Positions 34,228-42,818 of a DNA stretch of 64,000 nucleotides are shown in pieces; positions within the stretch are counted from its first letter, which is position 1, and every line of letters starts with the position of its first letter. The notes under the pieces are model-generated. The model saw only the letters and a list, made by a program, of their open reading frames with translations, was not told where the DNA came from and ran no database searches. The translations under genes were made by a program, and so were the position numbers. This stretch comes from Muribaculum sp. An289 (GTDB lineage Bacteria > Bacteroidota > Bacteroidia > Bacteroidales > UBA932): the NCBI RefSeq assembly GCF_002159555.1, contig NZ_NFIV01000008.1, positions 49,177 to 113,176 of the forward strand, read 5' to 3'.

Positions 34228-35184
34228 CTAATCGCCGACCATGGCTGCATAATCCTCAGGCGGCATGTCCAAATCGAAGTAACTCATCGGATTCACGCAA
34301 CGGTCCCTGTAAATGACCTCGTAATGCACATGGCTGCCGAAAGACCTGCCTGTATTGCCTACATCACCGATGTACTGCCCGCGCTTGATTTCCTGGCCGT
34401 TGGTGACAATGATTTTGCTCATGTGGCCGTAACGGGTCTTGTATCCGAAACCGTGGTCTATCATCACATAATGGCCGTAGCCGTAATAGTCGAAGCCTAT
34501 CCGGCACACGGTCCCGTCCCCGGTAGCATGTATCGGAGTACCCGTAGGGGCCGCAAGGTCTACGCCGCTATGCATCCTTATCTGTTTGTTCCCCGGATCG
34601 GAACGGTAACCGAAGCTGCTCGAATAACGCGTAATTTCAGGGTCGGTCGTAATCGGGGGTATGGCAGGAATGCAGGAGGCCATGTCGCCGGCCCGGCGGG
34701 ACACCTTGTAGACATCGTCGAACGACAGGGACTGCACATACGCCTTTTTGTTGAGCCTGTCAATCCGCGACATCGTCCTTTCCAGAATCCCCGGACGGCC
34801 GCCCATCGCCCTTAACGAGGAATACCTGTCCACGCCGCCGTAGCCCGCCTCCCTTATGTCGGAAGATATCTCCTCCATTCCGAAAATGGAGCGGTAGACG
34901 ATATTGTCCCTCTCTTCGAGCACGCCCAACCTCTCCTCGTAGATGTCGAGACGGCTGTTCATGACATCGAGCTTCGACGAAAGCACCACATTCGAATGCC
35001 TCAGCACCGCCTGTTTGGGAGTTTCGCCCACGACAGAGACATACGCATAAAAATACACAGCCGCAGCCGCAAGACTTGCGACGAACAGGGAGGCTCCCTT
35101 CACGAACTTGCGAAAAGAGGAAACCCTGGCGGCCTCGAAAGAAAGCGTTTTGTAATTGAAAAAATATCTTTTGTCTTTCCCCAT
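34228..35184 (-). CDS. M23-family peptidase, membrane-anchored (copy 1)
   Basis: A 318-residue paralogue of the next gene, with a membrane segment (about 26-48), a coiled-coil stretch (about 55-130) and an M23 domain. Ligands are in MHSGVDLAAPTGTPIHATGD, VMIDHGFGYKTRYGHMS and HVHYEVIYRDRCVNPMSYF. The ATG at 35184 is used because the in-frame codon further upstream is TTG and would fall beside the promoter. It is probably an envelope-remodelling enzyme in the periplasm. Confidence 0.9.
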   Translation of the reverse strand: MGKDKRYFFNYKTLSFEAARVSSFRKFVKGASLFVASLAAAAVYFYAYVSVVGETPKQAVLRHSNVVLSSKLDVMNSRLDIYEERLGVLEERDNIVYRSIFGMEEISSDIREAGYGGVDRYSSLRAMGGRPGILERTMSRIDRLNKKAYVQSLSFDDVYKVSRRAGDMASCIPAIPPITTDPEITRYSSSFGYRSDPGNKQIRMHSGVDLAAPTGTPIHATGDGTVCRIGFDYYGYGHYVMIDHGFGYKTRYGHMSKIIVTNGQEIKRGQYIGDVGNTGRSFGSHVHYEVIYRDRCVNPMSYFDLDMPPEDYAAMVGD

Positions 35185-35199
35185 AACAATATAATCTTG

Positions 35200-35207
35200 C
35201 AAATATA
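35200..35207 (-). promoter_or_regulatory. -7 box for the M23/dnaB/rnf gene run
   Basis: Minus strand reads TATATTTG, 16 bases before the ATG at 35184. It diverges from the alaS promoter 24 bases away. Confidence 0.65.
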
Positions 35208-35230
35208 GGGATTTTTTTCCGGAAAAATAT

Positions 35231-35238
35231 TAATTTTG
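35231..35238 (+). promoter_or_regulatory. -7 box for alaS
   Basis: TAATTTTG, an exact TAnnTTTG, 26 bases before the alaS ATG at 35264. Confidence 0.65.
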
Positions 35239-35263
35239 CAACCTATTTTGAAAACTGATAGCT

Positions 35264-37882
35264 ATGACATCTAAAGAGATACGCAGGACTTTCCTCGATT
35301 TTTTCAAGTCCAAGGGACATACAATCGTACCGTCGGCAAGCATGGTCGTGAAAAACGACCCCACACTCATGTTCACCAATGCCGGAATGAACCAGTTCAA
35401 GGAATGGTTCCTCGGGAATACCCCGGCGAAGTACAAAAGGGTGGCCGACACACAGAAATGCCTCCGCGTAAGCGGCAAGCACAACGACCTTGAAGAAGTC
35501 GGCAGGGATTCATACCACCACACCATGTTCGAAATGCTGGGGAACTGGAGTTTCGGGGACTATTTCAAGAACGAGGCGATAGACTGGGCATGGGAACTCC
35601 TCACCGAAGTCTACGGCATAGACAAGGAAAGGCTTTACGCCACCGTATTCGAAGGCGACACCTCCGACGGGACGGAGATGGACAGGGAAGCGTACGAGAG
35701 ATGGAAGAAGCACCTTCCGGAAGACAGGATACTGACCGGAAACAAAAAGGACAATTTCTGGGAAATGGGCGATACCGGCCCATGCGGCCCGTGCAGCGAG
35801 ATACACATAGACCTCAGAAGCGACGAAGAACGCGCCGCGGTTCCCGGCCGCGAACTCGTAAACAAGGGGAACCACCTCGTCATTGAAATCTGGAATCTCG
35901 TTTTCATGCAGTACAACCGCAAGGCGGACGGGCATCTCGAACCTCTTCCGAACACGAACGTGGATACGGGAATGGGATTCGAAAGGCTCTGCATGGTACT
36001 CCAGGGAAAACAGAGCAGCTACGATACCGACGTTTTTTCCGGAATGATAGCCAAGATATCGGAACTCTGCGGGCTCCCTTATTCCGAAAATGAAAAAAGC
36101 GGAATGGCAATGAGGGTGATTGCCGACCATATAAGGGCGATAAGCTTCTCGATAGCGGACGGACAGCTGCCTTCCAACAACAAGGCAGGCTATGTCATCA
36201 GAAGGATACTCCGCAGGGCGGTACGCTACGGATACACCTTCCTCGGATTCAACGCACCGTTCCTTTGCAGGCTCGTGGCACAGCTCGTAGCCGACATGGG
36301 AGAGCAGTTCCCGGAAATAGCCTCGCAGCAGGCCCTCATTGAAAAGGTAATCAAGGAGGAGGAGGAAGCCTTCCTCAGAACCCTCGACAGGGGAATAAAG
36401 CTGATGGACAGCCTGATAGAGAAACATGCCGGCACCAAGGTCATTTCGGGGACGGATGCCTTCACCCTGTACGACACCTTCGGCTTCCCTATAGACCTGA
36501 GCGAACTCATCGCGGCAGAACACGGCTACACCATAGACCTGTCAGGCTTTGAAAAAGAACTCGGGAAACAGAAGGAACGCGCCAGGAACGCCACCGCAAT
36601 CGAATCGGGAGACTGGGTTGAGATACACGGCTTCGACGGAGTGGAATTCGTCGGGTACGATACCCTTGAAGTCCCGGAGGCCAGACTTGTCAAATACAGA
36701 CAGGTAAAGGCAAAGAACAAAGTCCTGTACCAGATAGTTTTCGACCGCACCCCTTTCTATGCCGAAAGTGGCGGACAGGCGGGAGATACGGGAGAATGCA
36801 TCTCTGAAAAAGGCAACATCATCAGAATCACGAATACCATCAAGGAGAATAACCTTACCGTACACATATCGGAAACGGAACCCGTGGACTGTACCGGGAC
36901 GTTCGTCCTGAAAGTGGACGCAAGGCGCAGGCAGGAGACCGCCAACAACCATTCGGCAACCCACCTTCTGCACAAGGCCCTCAGGAACATCCTCGGCACG
37001 CACGTGGAGCAGAAAGGCTCATACGTTACCGCGGAATATTTCCGTTTCGACTTCTCGCATTTCGAAAAACTCACGCCGGAGCAGATTACGCAGGTCGAAA
37101 AGGCCGTCAATTCATACATAAGGGAGAATTCGCCGCTCGAAGAGAGTAGGAACGTGCCTATCGATGAAGCCCGCGCCATGGGGGCGATGGCCCTGTTCGG
37201 CGAAAAATACGGCGACACCGTAAGGGTAATCAGATTCGGGGATTCGGTAGAACTTTGCGGAGGCACCCACACAAGCTCCACAGGAAACATCGGTTTCTTC
37301 AAAATCGTGTCCGAATCGGCGATAGCGGCCGGCATAAGACGAATCGAAGCGGTAACCGGAGCCTACGCCGAAAATGCCGTATACCTGATGCAGGACATAA
37401 TAAAGACCATCCGCGAAATCATGTCCAACACCCCTAACCTCACCGCCGCCGTCAAAAAACTCGTGGAAGACAATTCCGCCCTTAAAAAAGAACTTGAAGA
37501 GGCTGCGAAGAAAAGGGCCGAGGCAAAGACCAGGGAACTCATGGACAATGCCGAGGAATACAACGGCATAAAAATAATGACACTCAAGGGAAGCTACAAC
37601 GCCAATGTCGTCAAGAACATCGGCTTCGCCCTGCTGAAAGAGGCTTCCGACAGCGCACTGATTGCCGCCTACGAGCATGAAGGGAAACCACAGCTCCTAC
37701 TCATGTACTCTCCTCAACTCGTTGAGAGAGGGGCAAATGCGGTCAATGACATAAGGAATGCCGCCAAAGCCATCCAGGGAGGCGGAGGAGGACAGGCCAC
37801 GCTTGCGACTGCGGGCGGCAAGAAAATTGAAGGGCTCAACGAAGCTTTCGAAACGATGCTTGCAGCGGTGAAAAGCCTTTAA
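35264..37882 (+). CDS. alaS: Alanyl-tRNA synthetase
   Basis: An 872-residue class II synthetase that charges tRNA-Ala. The catalytic domain begins MTSKEIRRTFLDFFKSKGH and holds motif 1 and 2 phrases (FTNAGMNQFKEWFLG, TGPCGPCSEIH). The editing domain carries the zinc ligands HSATHLLHKAL and CGGTHTSSTGNIGFFKI. The C-terminal C-Ala domain has the GGGGGQATLATAGGK phrase. Full length for the family. The tRNA-Ala it would charge is encoded at 62869-62942. Confidence 0.98.
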   Translation: MTSKEIRRTFLDFFKSKGHTIVPSASMVVKNDPTLMFTNAGMNQFKEWFLGNTPAKYKRVADTQKCLRVSGKHNDLEEVGRDSYHHTMFEMLGNWSFGDYFKNEAIDWAWELLTEVYGIDKERLYATVFEGDTSDGTEMDREAYERWKKHLPEDRILTGNKKDNFWEMGDTGPCGPCSEIHIDLRSDEERAAVPGRELVNKGNHLVIEIWNLVFMQYNRKADGHLEPLPNTNVDTGMGFERLCMVLQGKQSSYDTDVFSGMIAKISELCGLPYSENEKSGMAMRVIADHIRAISFSIADGQLPSNNKAGYVIRRILRRAVRYGYTFLGFNAPFLCRLVAQLVADMGEQFPEIASQQALIEKVIKEEEEAFLRTLDRGIKLMDSLIEKHAGTKVISGTDAFTLYDTFGFPIDLSELIAAEHGYTIDLSGFEKELGKQKERARNATAIESGDWVEIHGFDGVEFVGYDTLEVPEARLVKYRQVKAKNKVLYQIVFDRTPFYAESGGQAGDTGECISEKGNIIRITNTIKENNLTVHISETEPVDCTGTFVLKVDARRRQETANNHSATHLLHKALRNILGTHVEQKGSYVTAEYFRFDFSHFEKLTPEQITQVEKAVNSYIRENSPLEESRNVPIDEARAMGAMALFGEKYGDTVRVIRFGDSVELCGGTHTSSTGNIGFFKIVSESAIAAGIRRIEAVTGAYAENAVYLMQDIIKTIREIMSNTPNLTAAVKKLVEDNSALKKELEEAAKKRAEAKTRELMDNAEEYNGIKIMTLKGSYNANVVKNIGFALLKEASDSALIAAYEHEGKPQLLLMYSPQLVERGANAVNDIRNAAKAIQGGGGGQATLATAGGKKIEGLNEAFETMLAAVKSL

Positions 37883-37897
37883 AGACTACTGCCCCGG

Positions 37898-40306
37898 ATG
37901 AAAATATTAGACAGGTTCATAATAAAATCTTTCATAGGCCCCTTCATAATGGTGCTGCTCATCGTCGTATTCATACTGATGATGCAGTTCCTCTGGCTGT
38001 ATATAGACGAACTTGTCGGCAAAGGGCTTTCATTGGGGGTAATACTCGAATTTCTCGGCTGGGGAGGCGCAACGATGCTGCCGCTGGCACTTCCGCTCGC
38101 CACCCTGCTTGCCTCCATGATGACTCTCGGCACCATGGGGGAAAACAATGAGCTGCTGGCCATAAAGGCTGCCGGAATCTCGCTGCAAAGGGTGCTCGTC
38201 CCCCTCACCTGCGTTTCCCTGCTCATAAGCATCGGGGCTTTTTTCGCATCCAACAACCTTACCCCGGTAGCATACAACAAGATTTTCACGTTGCGCGACG
38301 ACATCGGACGGAAAAAGGACGAAATAAAAATCCCGATAGGTGTGTTTTACGACGGGGTCGAGGGCTACACGCTCAGGATTGACGGCCGCGACGACAAGTC
38401 CGGAATGATGTACGGCGTAATGGTCTACAACCATTCGGGAAGCCGCGGAAACCTGAGCCTTACCATAGCGGATTCAGGCTCCATGAAAATGTCCCCGCAA
38501 AAGGATTACCTGATTTTCAATCTCTACAGCGGGATAAGCTACGATGAAACCAACACGAGAAAGTACCGGGACACGACTTACCAGCTCCAGCAGATAGACT
38601 TCACCGAACAGGAACTCGTCATCCCGCTGGAAAACTATACTTTCCAGAAATCCTCCGAAGGAAAATACTCCGACCAGGTAAAGGCGATGAACCTCAAAGG
38701 CCTTACGCAGGACCGGGATTCAATCGGAAGGCATTTCGACAGCACGGTAGTCAGCCAGAGGGGCCGGCTGCTGACAAACAGCAACCTGCGCTATCTGAAG
38801 CAATACGATACCGCATTCGGGAAAAACATATCCGTCCCGTTGCCTTACGACTCGCTGAAAGTCTGCCAATGGGATGAACTTTCCAAAGAAAGGGACGCCC
38901 TCAAGGAAGCGATATCGGCGAGCAACAAATACATCTCCACAATGGAGTCATACTCAAGGGAAACGTTCAGCGACATATACCTGCTGCGGAGAATAGACAT
39001 CGAGATATTGAAAAAATATTCGCAGGCGCTCGCATGTTTCGTGCTCTTCTTCATAGGAGCCCCTCTCGGCGCCATTATCCGCAAGGGAGGCCTCGGCACC
39101 CCTGCAATAATATCCATACTGTTTTTCGTCCTGTATTGGGTCGTGGACATTTCGAGCACCAAGTTACAGAACGACGGAGCCGTAAACGCATGGATAGGAG
39201 CCTTCCTCTCCACATTCGTCCTCGCACCGATAGGCGGTTTCATAACGTGGAAAGCCATAAACGATTCGGACATCCTCGATACCGATGCATTCAAGATATG
39301 GTTCAAGCGCATAAAGAACAAGATTACAGGAAAACTCAGAAAAGTGAAGATAGTATATATGGGAACTCCCGAATTCGCCGTACAGCCTCTGGACGAATTA
39401 AGGAAAACGGGATACAGGATAGCCGCCGTGGTCACAGCCACCGACAAGGCGAGCGGAAGGGGGCTTAAGATAAATGAAAGCGCGGTAAAAAAATATGCCG
39501 TGGAGCACAAGATACCGGTGTTGCAGCCGCAATCCCTGAAAGGCCCGGAATTCATCAGCGAACTCGAAAAGATAAAGGCGGACATTTTCATCGTGGTCGC
39601 TTTCAGAATGCTGCCTGAGGCCGTATGGAAAATGCCTTCCCTCGGCACCGTGAACCTGCACGCCTCCCTCCTGCCGCAATACCGCGGGGCAGCCCCGATC
39701 AACTGGGCAATCATCAACGGGGAGAAAGTCACCGGAGTCACCACCTTCCTCATCGACAAGGAGATAGACACCGGAAAGGTCATTCTTCAGGAACAGATAA
39801 AAATCCAGCCTGAAGACAATGCCGGCACAATGCACGACAAGTTGAAGGAAGTCGGGTCGAAACTGCTTCTGCGCACCGTGGAGGCCATGATTGACGGAAA
39901 GACCGAGCTCCGCAGGCAGGACATGCTGATGTCCCCGGACGAAGTGCTCAAACCGGCCCCTAAGCTCACCAAGGAGCTTTGCCATATAGATTTCAGGAAT
40001 TCCGACGGAAAGAAGGCGGTGAACCTCATACGCGGCCTTAGTCCGTATCCGGGAGCATTTTTCGAAATAAGGAAAAACGGTGAAGACAAGGCCGTCACCG
40101 TAAAGGTATTCAGTGCCGAATTCATCCCGCAGGATAATGGGAAACCGGCCGGCAGCATCGTTTCGGACGGAAAGCATTATCTCGGAATAACCGTCACGGA
40201 CGGGACCGTACTTCTCAAGGACATCCAGATGTCCGGCAAGAAGCGCATGGATATCGAAGCCTTCCTTCTCGGGTTCAGGGAGCCTGAAAATCATGTCATA
40301 GTGTAA
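37898..40306 (+). CDS. fmt: Fusion of LptF/LptG-family permease and methionyl-tRNA formyltransferase
   Basis: One uninterrupted frame of 802 residues. Residues about 1-470 are an LptF/LptG permease: transmembrane segments near 12-35, 55-75, 100-120, then a periplasmic domain, then segments near 375-460. From residue 483 (GTG at 39344) the sequence is a complete formyltransferase: KIVYMGTPEFAV at its start, VNLHASLLPQYRGAAPINW with the catalytic Asn and His, and TTFLIDKEIDTG with the Asp; the C-terminal domain is present to the end. LptF/G moves lipopolysaccharide to the outer membrane and Fmt formylates initiator Met-tRNA, so the fusion has no obvious functional logic. GTG at 39344 would give a normal 320-residue Fmt if translated internally. 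A lysine-rich cytoplasmic linker joins the parts. A sequencing error that removed a stop codon is the main alternative. Confidence 0.85.
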   Translation: MKILDRFIIKSFIGPFIMVLLIVVFILMMQFLWLYIDELVGKGLSLGVILEFLGWGGATMLPLALPLATLLASMMTLGTMGENNELLAIKAAGISLQRVLVPLTCVSLLISIGAFFASNNLTPVAYNKIFTLRDDIGRKKDEIKIPIGVFYDGVEGYTLRIDGRDDKSGMMYGVMVYNHSGSRGNLSLTIADSGSMKMSPQKDYLIFNLYSGISYDETNTRKYRDTTYQLQQIDFTEQELVIPLENYTFQKSSEGKYSDQVKAMNLKGLTQDRDSIGRHFDSTVVSQRGRLLTNSNLRYLKQYDTAFGKNISVPLPYDSLKVCQWDELSKERDALKEAISASNKYISTMESYSRETFSDIYLLRRIDIEILKKYSQALACFVLFFIGAPLGAIIRKGGLGTPAIISILFFVLYWVVDISSTKLQNDGAVNAWIGAFLSTFVLAPIGGFITWKAINDSDILDTDAFKIWFKRIKNKITGKLRKVKIVYMGTPEFAVQPLDELRKTGYRIAAVVTATDKASGRGLKINESAVKKYAVEHKIPVLQPQSLKGPEFISELEKIKADIFIVVAFRMLPEAVWKMPSLGTVNLHASLLPQYRGAAPINWAIINGEKVTGVTTFLIDKEIDTGKVILQEQIKIQPEDNAGTMHDKLKEVGSKLLLRTVEAMIDGKTELRRQDMLMSPDEVLKPAPKLTKELCHIDFRNSDGKKAVNLIRGLSPYPGAFFEIRKNGEDKAVTVKVFSAEFIPQDNGKPAGSIVSDGKHYLGITVTDGTVLLKDIQMSGKKRMDIEAFLLGFREPENHVIV

Positions 40307-40378
40307 GTTAGGGCTGTCATAACGTAAGTCAGAGCTGCCATAGTGCAAGTCAAGGCTGTCATAACACAAATCAAGGCA
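40295..40378. repeat. 21-bp tandem repeat, 4 copies, over the fmt stop codon
   Basis: Units of exactly 21 bases beginning GTCATA (or GCCATA) and containing AAGTCA with a GGCT end run from 40295 to 40378. The first unit overlaps the last codons and stop of the fusion gene and the rest fills the gap to the thiamine pyrophosphokinase gene. Copies differ by several substitutions. Confidence 0.85.
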
Positions 40379-40392
40379 TAGTTGTAATCTCA

Positions 40393-41232
40393 ATGGACCG
40401 CACTGCCAACATAGGCGACATTGCCATCATAGGAAACGGAGGATTCCCCCGCAAGAAAGCCATTTACGGATTCATCTGCAAATGCCGTCTTGTCATATTC
40501 TGCGACGGTGCCTTCTCGCGTTTCACCGCCGCCAAAGACACTTACGGTCTGAAAGACCGGATACTCTCACTGCCTTGCATCGTAACCGGAGACATGGATT
40601 CCATAAAGCCCGAAATGAAAGGCTTTCTTTCCGCGAAAGGGGTCCTGAAACCGAATCCCGACCAGGAGACCAACGACCAGACCAAGGCTTTCGAAACGGC
40701 AATGGACTGGATTTCCGAGGACATCCGCCGCAGGCCGCACACCGCCGCAGCATCGGCTCCGGACAACGCACAGGACATTCCGGACAACGCGCCAGACGTT
40801 CCTAATAACGCACTGGGCGTTCCCGACAACGCGCCGGCTTCATACCGCTACAGGATAAATTTTATCGGCGCCACAGGACTGAGGGAAGACCACACGATAG
40901 GGAACATGGGCCTGCTCATGGAATACGCCGGACACAAGGCGGTAAAGGACGGACAGGTGTCACTCCGCATGATTTCCGACTACTGCATCGCCTTCCCGAT
41001 GACCGGAAGCGGGAGTTTCGAATGCGGTACAGGCAGGGCCGTATCGGTTTTCTCTCCGGACTCCTCGCTCAGGCTCGTCTCCGACGGGTTGCAATGGCAG
41101 ACAGAAAACGTAAGGTTCACGAACTGGTGGCAGGCGACACTGAACCGTTCCTCAAAAGAACGGGTGGCCCTTGAATTCAGCCACCCGTCAAAAGTCCTTG
41201 TCACCCTCGACTTCCGTCCTTCAGACCTTTGA
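40393..41232 (+). CDS. Thiamine pyrophosphokinase
   Basis: A 279-residue enzyme that makes thiamine pyrophosphate from thiamine and ATP. The N-terminal catalytic domain shows VIFCDGAFSRFTA, VTGDMDSIKP and PDQETNDQTKAFE, with the aspartates of the active site, and a later IGATGLREDHTIGNMGLL phrase. It is about 70 residues longer than usual, partly because of a low-complexity insertion (residues about 121-151) built of seven-residue repeats of the type PDNAxDV. The insertion should loop out between strands and may be inert. The 3' end overlaps the convergent MFS gene by 12 bases. Confidence 0.9.
   Translation: MDRTANIGDIAIIGNGGFPRKKAIYGFICKCRLVIFCDGAFSRFTAAKDTYGLKDRILSLPCIVTGDMDSIKPEMKGFLSAKGVLKPNPDQETNDQTKAFETAMDWISEDIRRRPHTAAASAPDNAQDIPDNAPDVPNNALGVPDNAPASYRYRINFIGATGLREDHTIGNMGLLMEYAGHKAVKDGQVSLRMISDYCIAFPMTGSGSFECGTGRAVSVFSPDSSLRLVSDGLQWQTENVRFTNWWQATLNRSSKERVALEFSHPSKVLVTLDFRPSDL
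40759..40842. repeat. 21-bp tandem repeat, 4 copies, inside the thiamine pyrophosphokinase gene
   Basis: Units at 40759, 40780, 40801 and 40822 encode PDNAQDI, PDNAPDV, PNNALGV and PDNAPAS. The repeat stays in frame because the unit is seven codons. Confidence 0.9.
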
Positions 41233-42504
41233 AGGATGTTTTTTCTCCCTGAACACCAAAGCGAAAGTAACGGCAACCACCAATGCGTAGGCAGCAAATA
41301 TGTACCAGGCGGCCGACCAGTCCGGCACCTCCGCCCTGTACACAAAATGGTTTACCACGGCCTGTGCTCCGAGCGTGCCAATAGTGGCACCGAAACCGTT
41401 AGTCATCAGCATGAACAGTCCTTGGGCCGATGAACGGATTTCCGGCTCGGTCTCCTTGTCCACGAACAACGAACCGGATATATTGTAAAAATCGAAGGCC
41501 ACTCCGTAGACAATCATCGAAAGGATGAACATCCAGACCCCACTGCCAGGATTTCCTGCTCCGAAAAGGGCGAACCTGAGCACCCACGCGAACATGGCTA
41601 TAAGCATCACTGTCTTGATACCGAATTTTTTCAAAAAGAACGGTATCATCAGTATGCACAGGGTCTCTGAAAGCTGCGACAACGAAATAAGCGCATTGGC
41701 ATTGCGGGCCCCCCACGAACCTGCAATCACCGGGTCTGCACTTCCCTGAAAACTCGAAATGAATGCATTCCCGTAACCGTTGGTTATCTGCAAGGAGACT
41801 CCGAGCAGCATCGAGAACACGAAGAATATCGCCATCCGGCGTTCTTTGAAAAGAGTGAAGGCCTTAAGCCCGAACACATCGACAAAAGACAGCGACCCCT
41901 TGTTTTTCGAAACCGGACAGGCCGGCATCGTAAAGGCATAGATAGCGAGCACCAGTCCGAAAGCCGCGGAAACGAAGAACTGCATATAACTGTCCTGGAA
42001 TGAAATCCCTTCCGATTTTGAAAAATTGACAAGGAGCATCGCACAGATGAAACCTATGGTTCCGAAAGTCCTTATCGGAGGAAAATCCTTCACGGTATCA
42101 TAACCGTATTTCGTCAGTGCCGAGTAGGATACCGAGTTGGACAGGGCAATCGTCGGCATGTAGAATGCCACTGATACGGAATAAAATGCGAACATCACTC
42201 CGAATTCCGGGACACCTCCTGCCTGCGCGGCAGCCAGCCCGGTATAACCCGTAAGGAACATCGCGACGGCCGCTATGAAATGCGATATGCCCAAAAGCCT
42301 CTCGGCCCTGACATACCTGTCGGCAATGACACCCATTATCGCCGGCATGAATATGGACACTATGCCCTGCATGGCATAAAAGATACCTATTTTCTCTCCG
42401 AGGCCTATCCTGCTCAGATAGCTCCCCATGGAAGTCAGATACGCCCCCCACACGGCGAACTGAAGAAAACTCATCACAATGAGTCTTGGCTTAATCGTCT
42501 TCAT
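41221..42504 (-). CDS. MFS transporter, nucleoside:H+ symporter type
   Basis: A 427-residue permease with twelve predicted transmembrane segments. The start MKTIKPRLIVMSFLQFAVWG and the phrase GAYLTSMGSYLS are typical of the NupG/XapB-like nucleoside symporters; the family's RFGTIGFI-like segment appears as IRTFGTIGFICAM. The ATG at 42504 is used; codons further upstream run into the tgt promoter region and do not look like protein. It is convergent with the thiamine pyrophosphokinase gene and divergent from tgt. The substrate is inferred from family only. Confidence 0.85.
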   Translation of the reverse strand: MKTIKPRLIVMSFLQFAVWGAYLTSMGSYLSRIGLGEKIGIFYAMQGIVSIFMPAIMGVIADRYVRAERLLGISHFIAAVAMFLTGYTGLAAAQAGGVPEFGVMFAFYSVSVAFYMPTIALSNSVSYSALTKYGYDTVKDFPPIRTFGTIGFICAMLLVNFSKSEGISFQDSYMQFFVSAAFGLVLAIYAFTMPACPVSKNKGSLSFVDVFGLKAFTLFKERRMAIFFVFSMLLGVSLQITNGYGNAFISSFQGSADPVIAGSWGARNANALISLSQLSETLCILMIPFFLKKFGIKTVMLIAMFAWVLRFALFGAGNPGSGVWMFILSMIVYGVAFDFYNISGSLFVDKETEPEIRSSAQGLFMLMTNGFGATIGTLGAQAVVNHFVYRAEVPDWSAAWYIFAAYALVVAVTFALVFREKKHPSKV

Positions 42505-42818
42505 ATATTTTGTCTTATCATTTTCGATTTTCCTAACGCCTTTAATTGTCCCGTCGCTGCAAACCGGTATCGGGTTGTAAAGATAAGAAAAAAATAAATT
42601 CATTTGCTCTGCTCTCAGCTTCTGCGATATTCGGCTACGCCGGAAATACGGTTCACGCCTCGGCAATGCAAGCCCGACGGCTTGCATTACATGTTCCGCC
42701 CGTTGTATCCGTGAGTCCAAGGCCTCCCGTCTCCTCCGGACGAAACATGCCAATGCAAATGAATTTGCATTGCTCTCGGCTTCTGCGTATATTTGCCAAA
42801 TATTTAATTCACATTGGA
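42505..42818. other. Intergenic region between MFS and tgt genes with palindromes and a duplicated block
   Basis: 314 bases without a gene. It holds a hairpin at 42665-42688 (AATGCAAGCC-CGAC-GGCTTGCATT), a 22-base near-palindrome at 42751-42772 (CAATGCAAAT...ATTTGCATTG), and a block at 42603-42633 that recurs with changes at 42764-42795 (TTTGC...GCTCTC(A/G)GCTTCTGCG). The second block contains the tgt -7 box. Confidence 0.7.
42788..42795 (+). promoter_or_regulatory. -7 box for tgt
   Basis: TATATTTG, exact TAnnTTTG, 24 bases before the tgt ATG at 42819. Confidence 0.6.

Noticed and set aside
40295..40378. Possible CRISPR array
   Set aside because: Units are 21-base head-to-tail repeats without spacers. 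No cas genes are present in the window.
39398..40393. A 331-codon minus-strand frame over fmt, with repeated DLxYDS phrases at its start
   Set aside because: It is the antisense of the formyltransferase. Its repeats come only from the 21-base tandem repeat.
42546..42818. 91-codon extension of Tgt
   Set aside because: It lies upstream of the -7 box at 42788-42795 and has no counterpart in the family.
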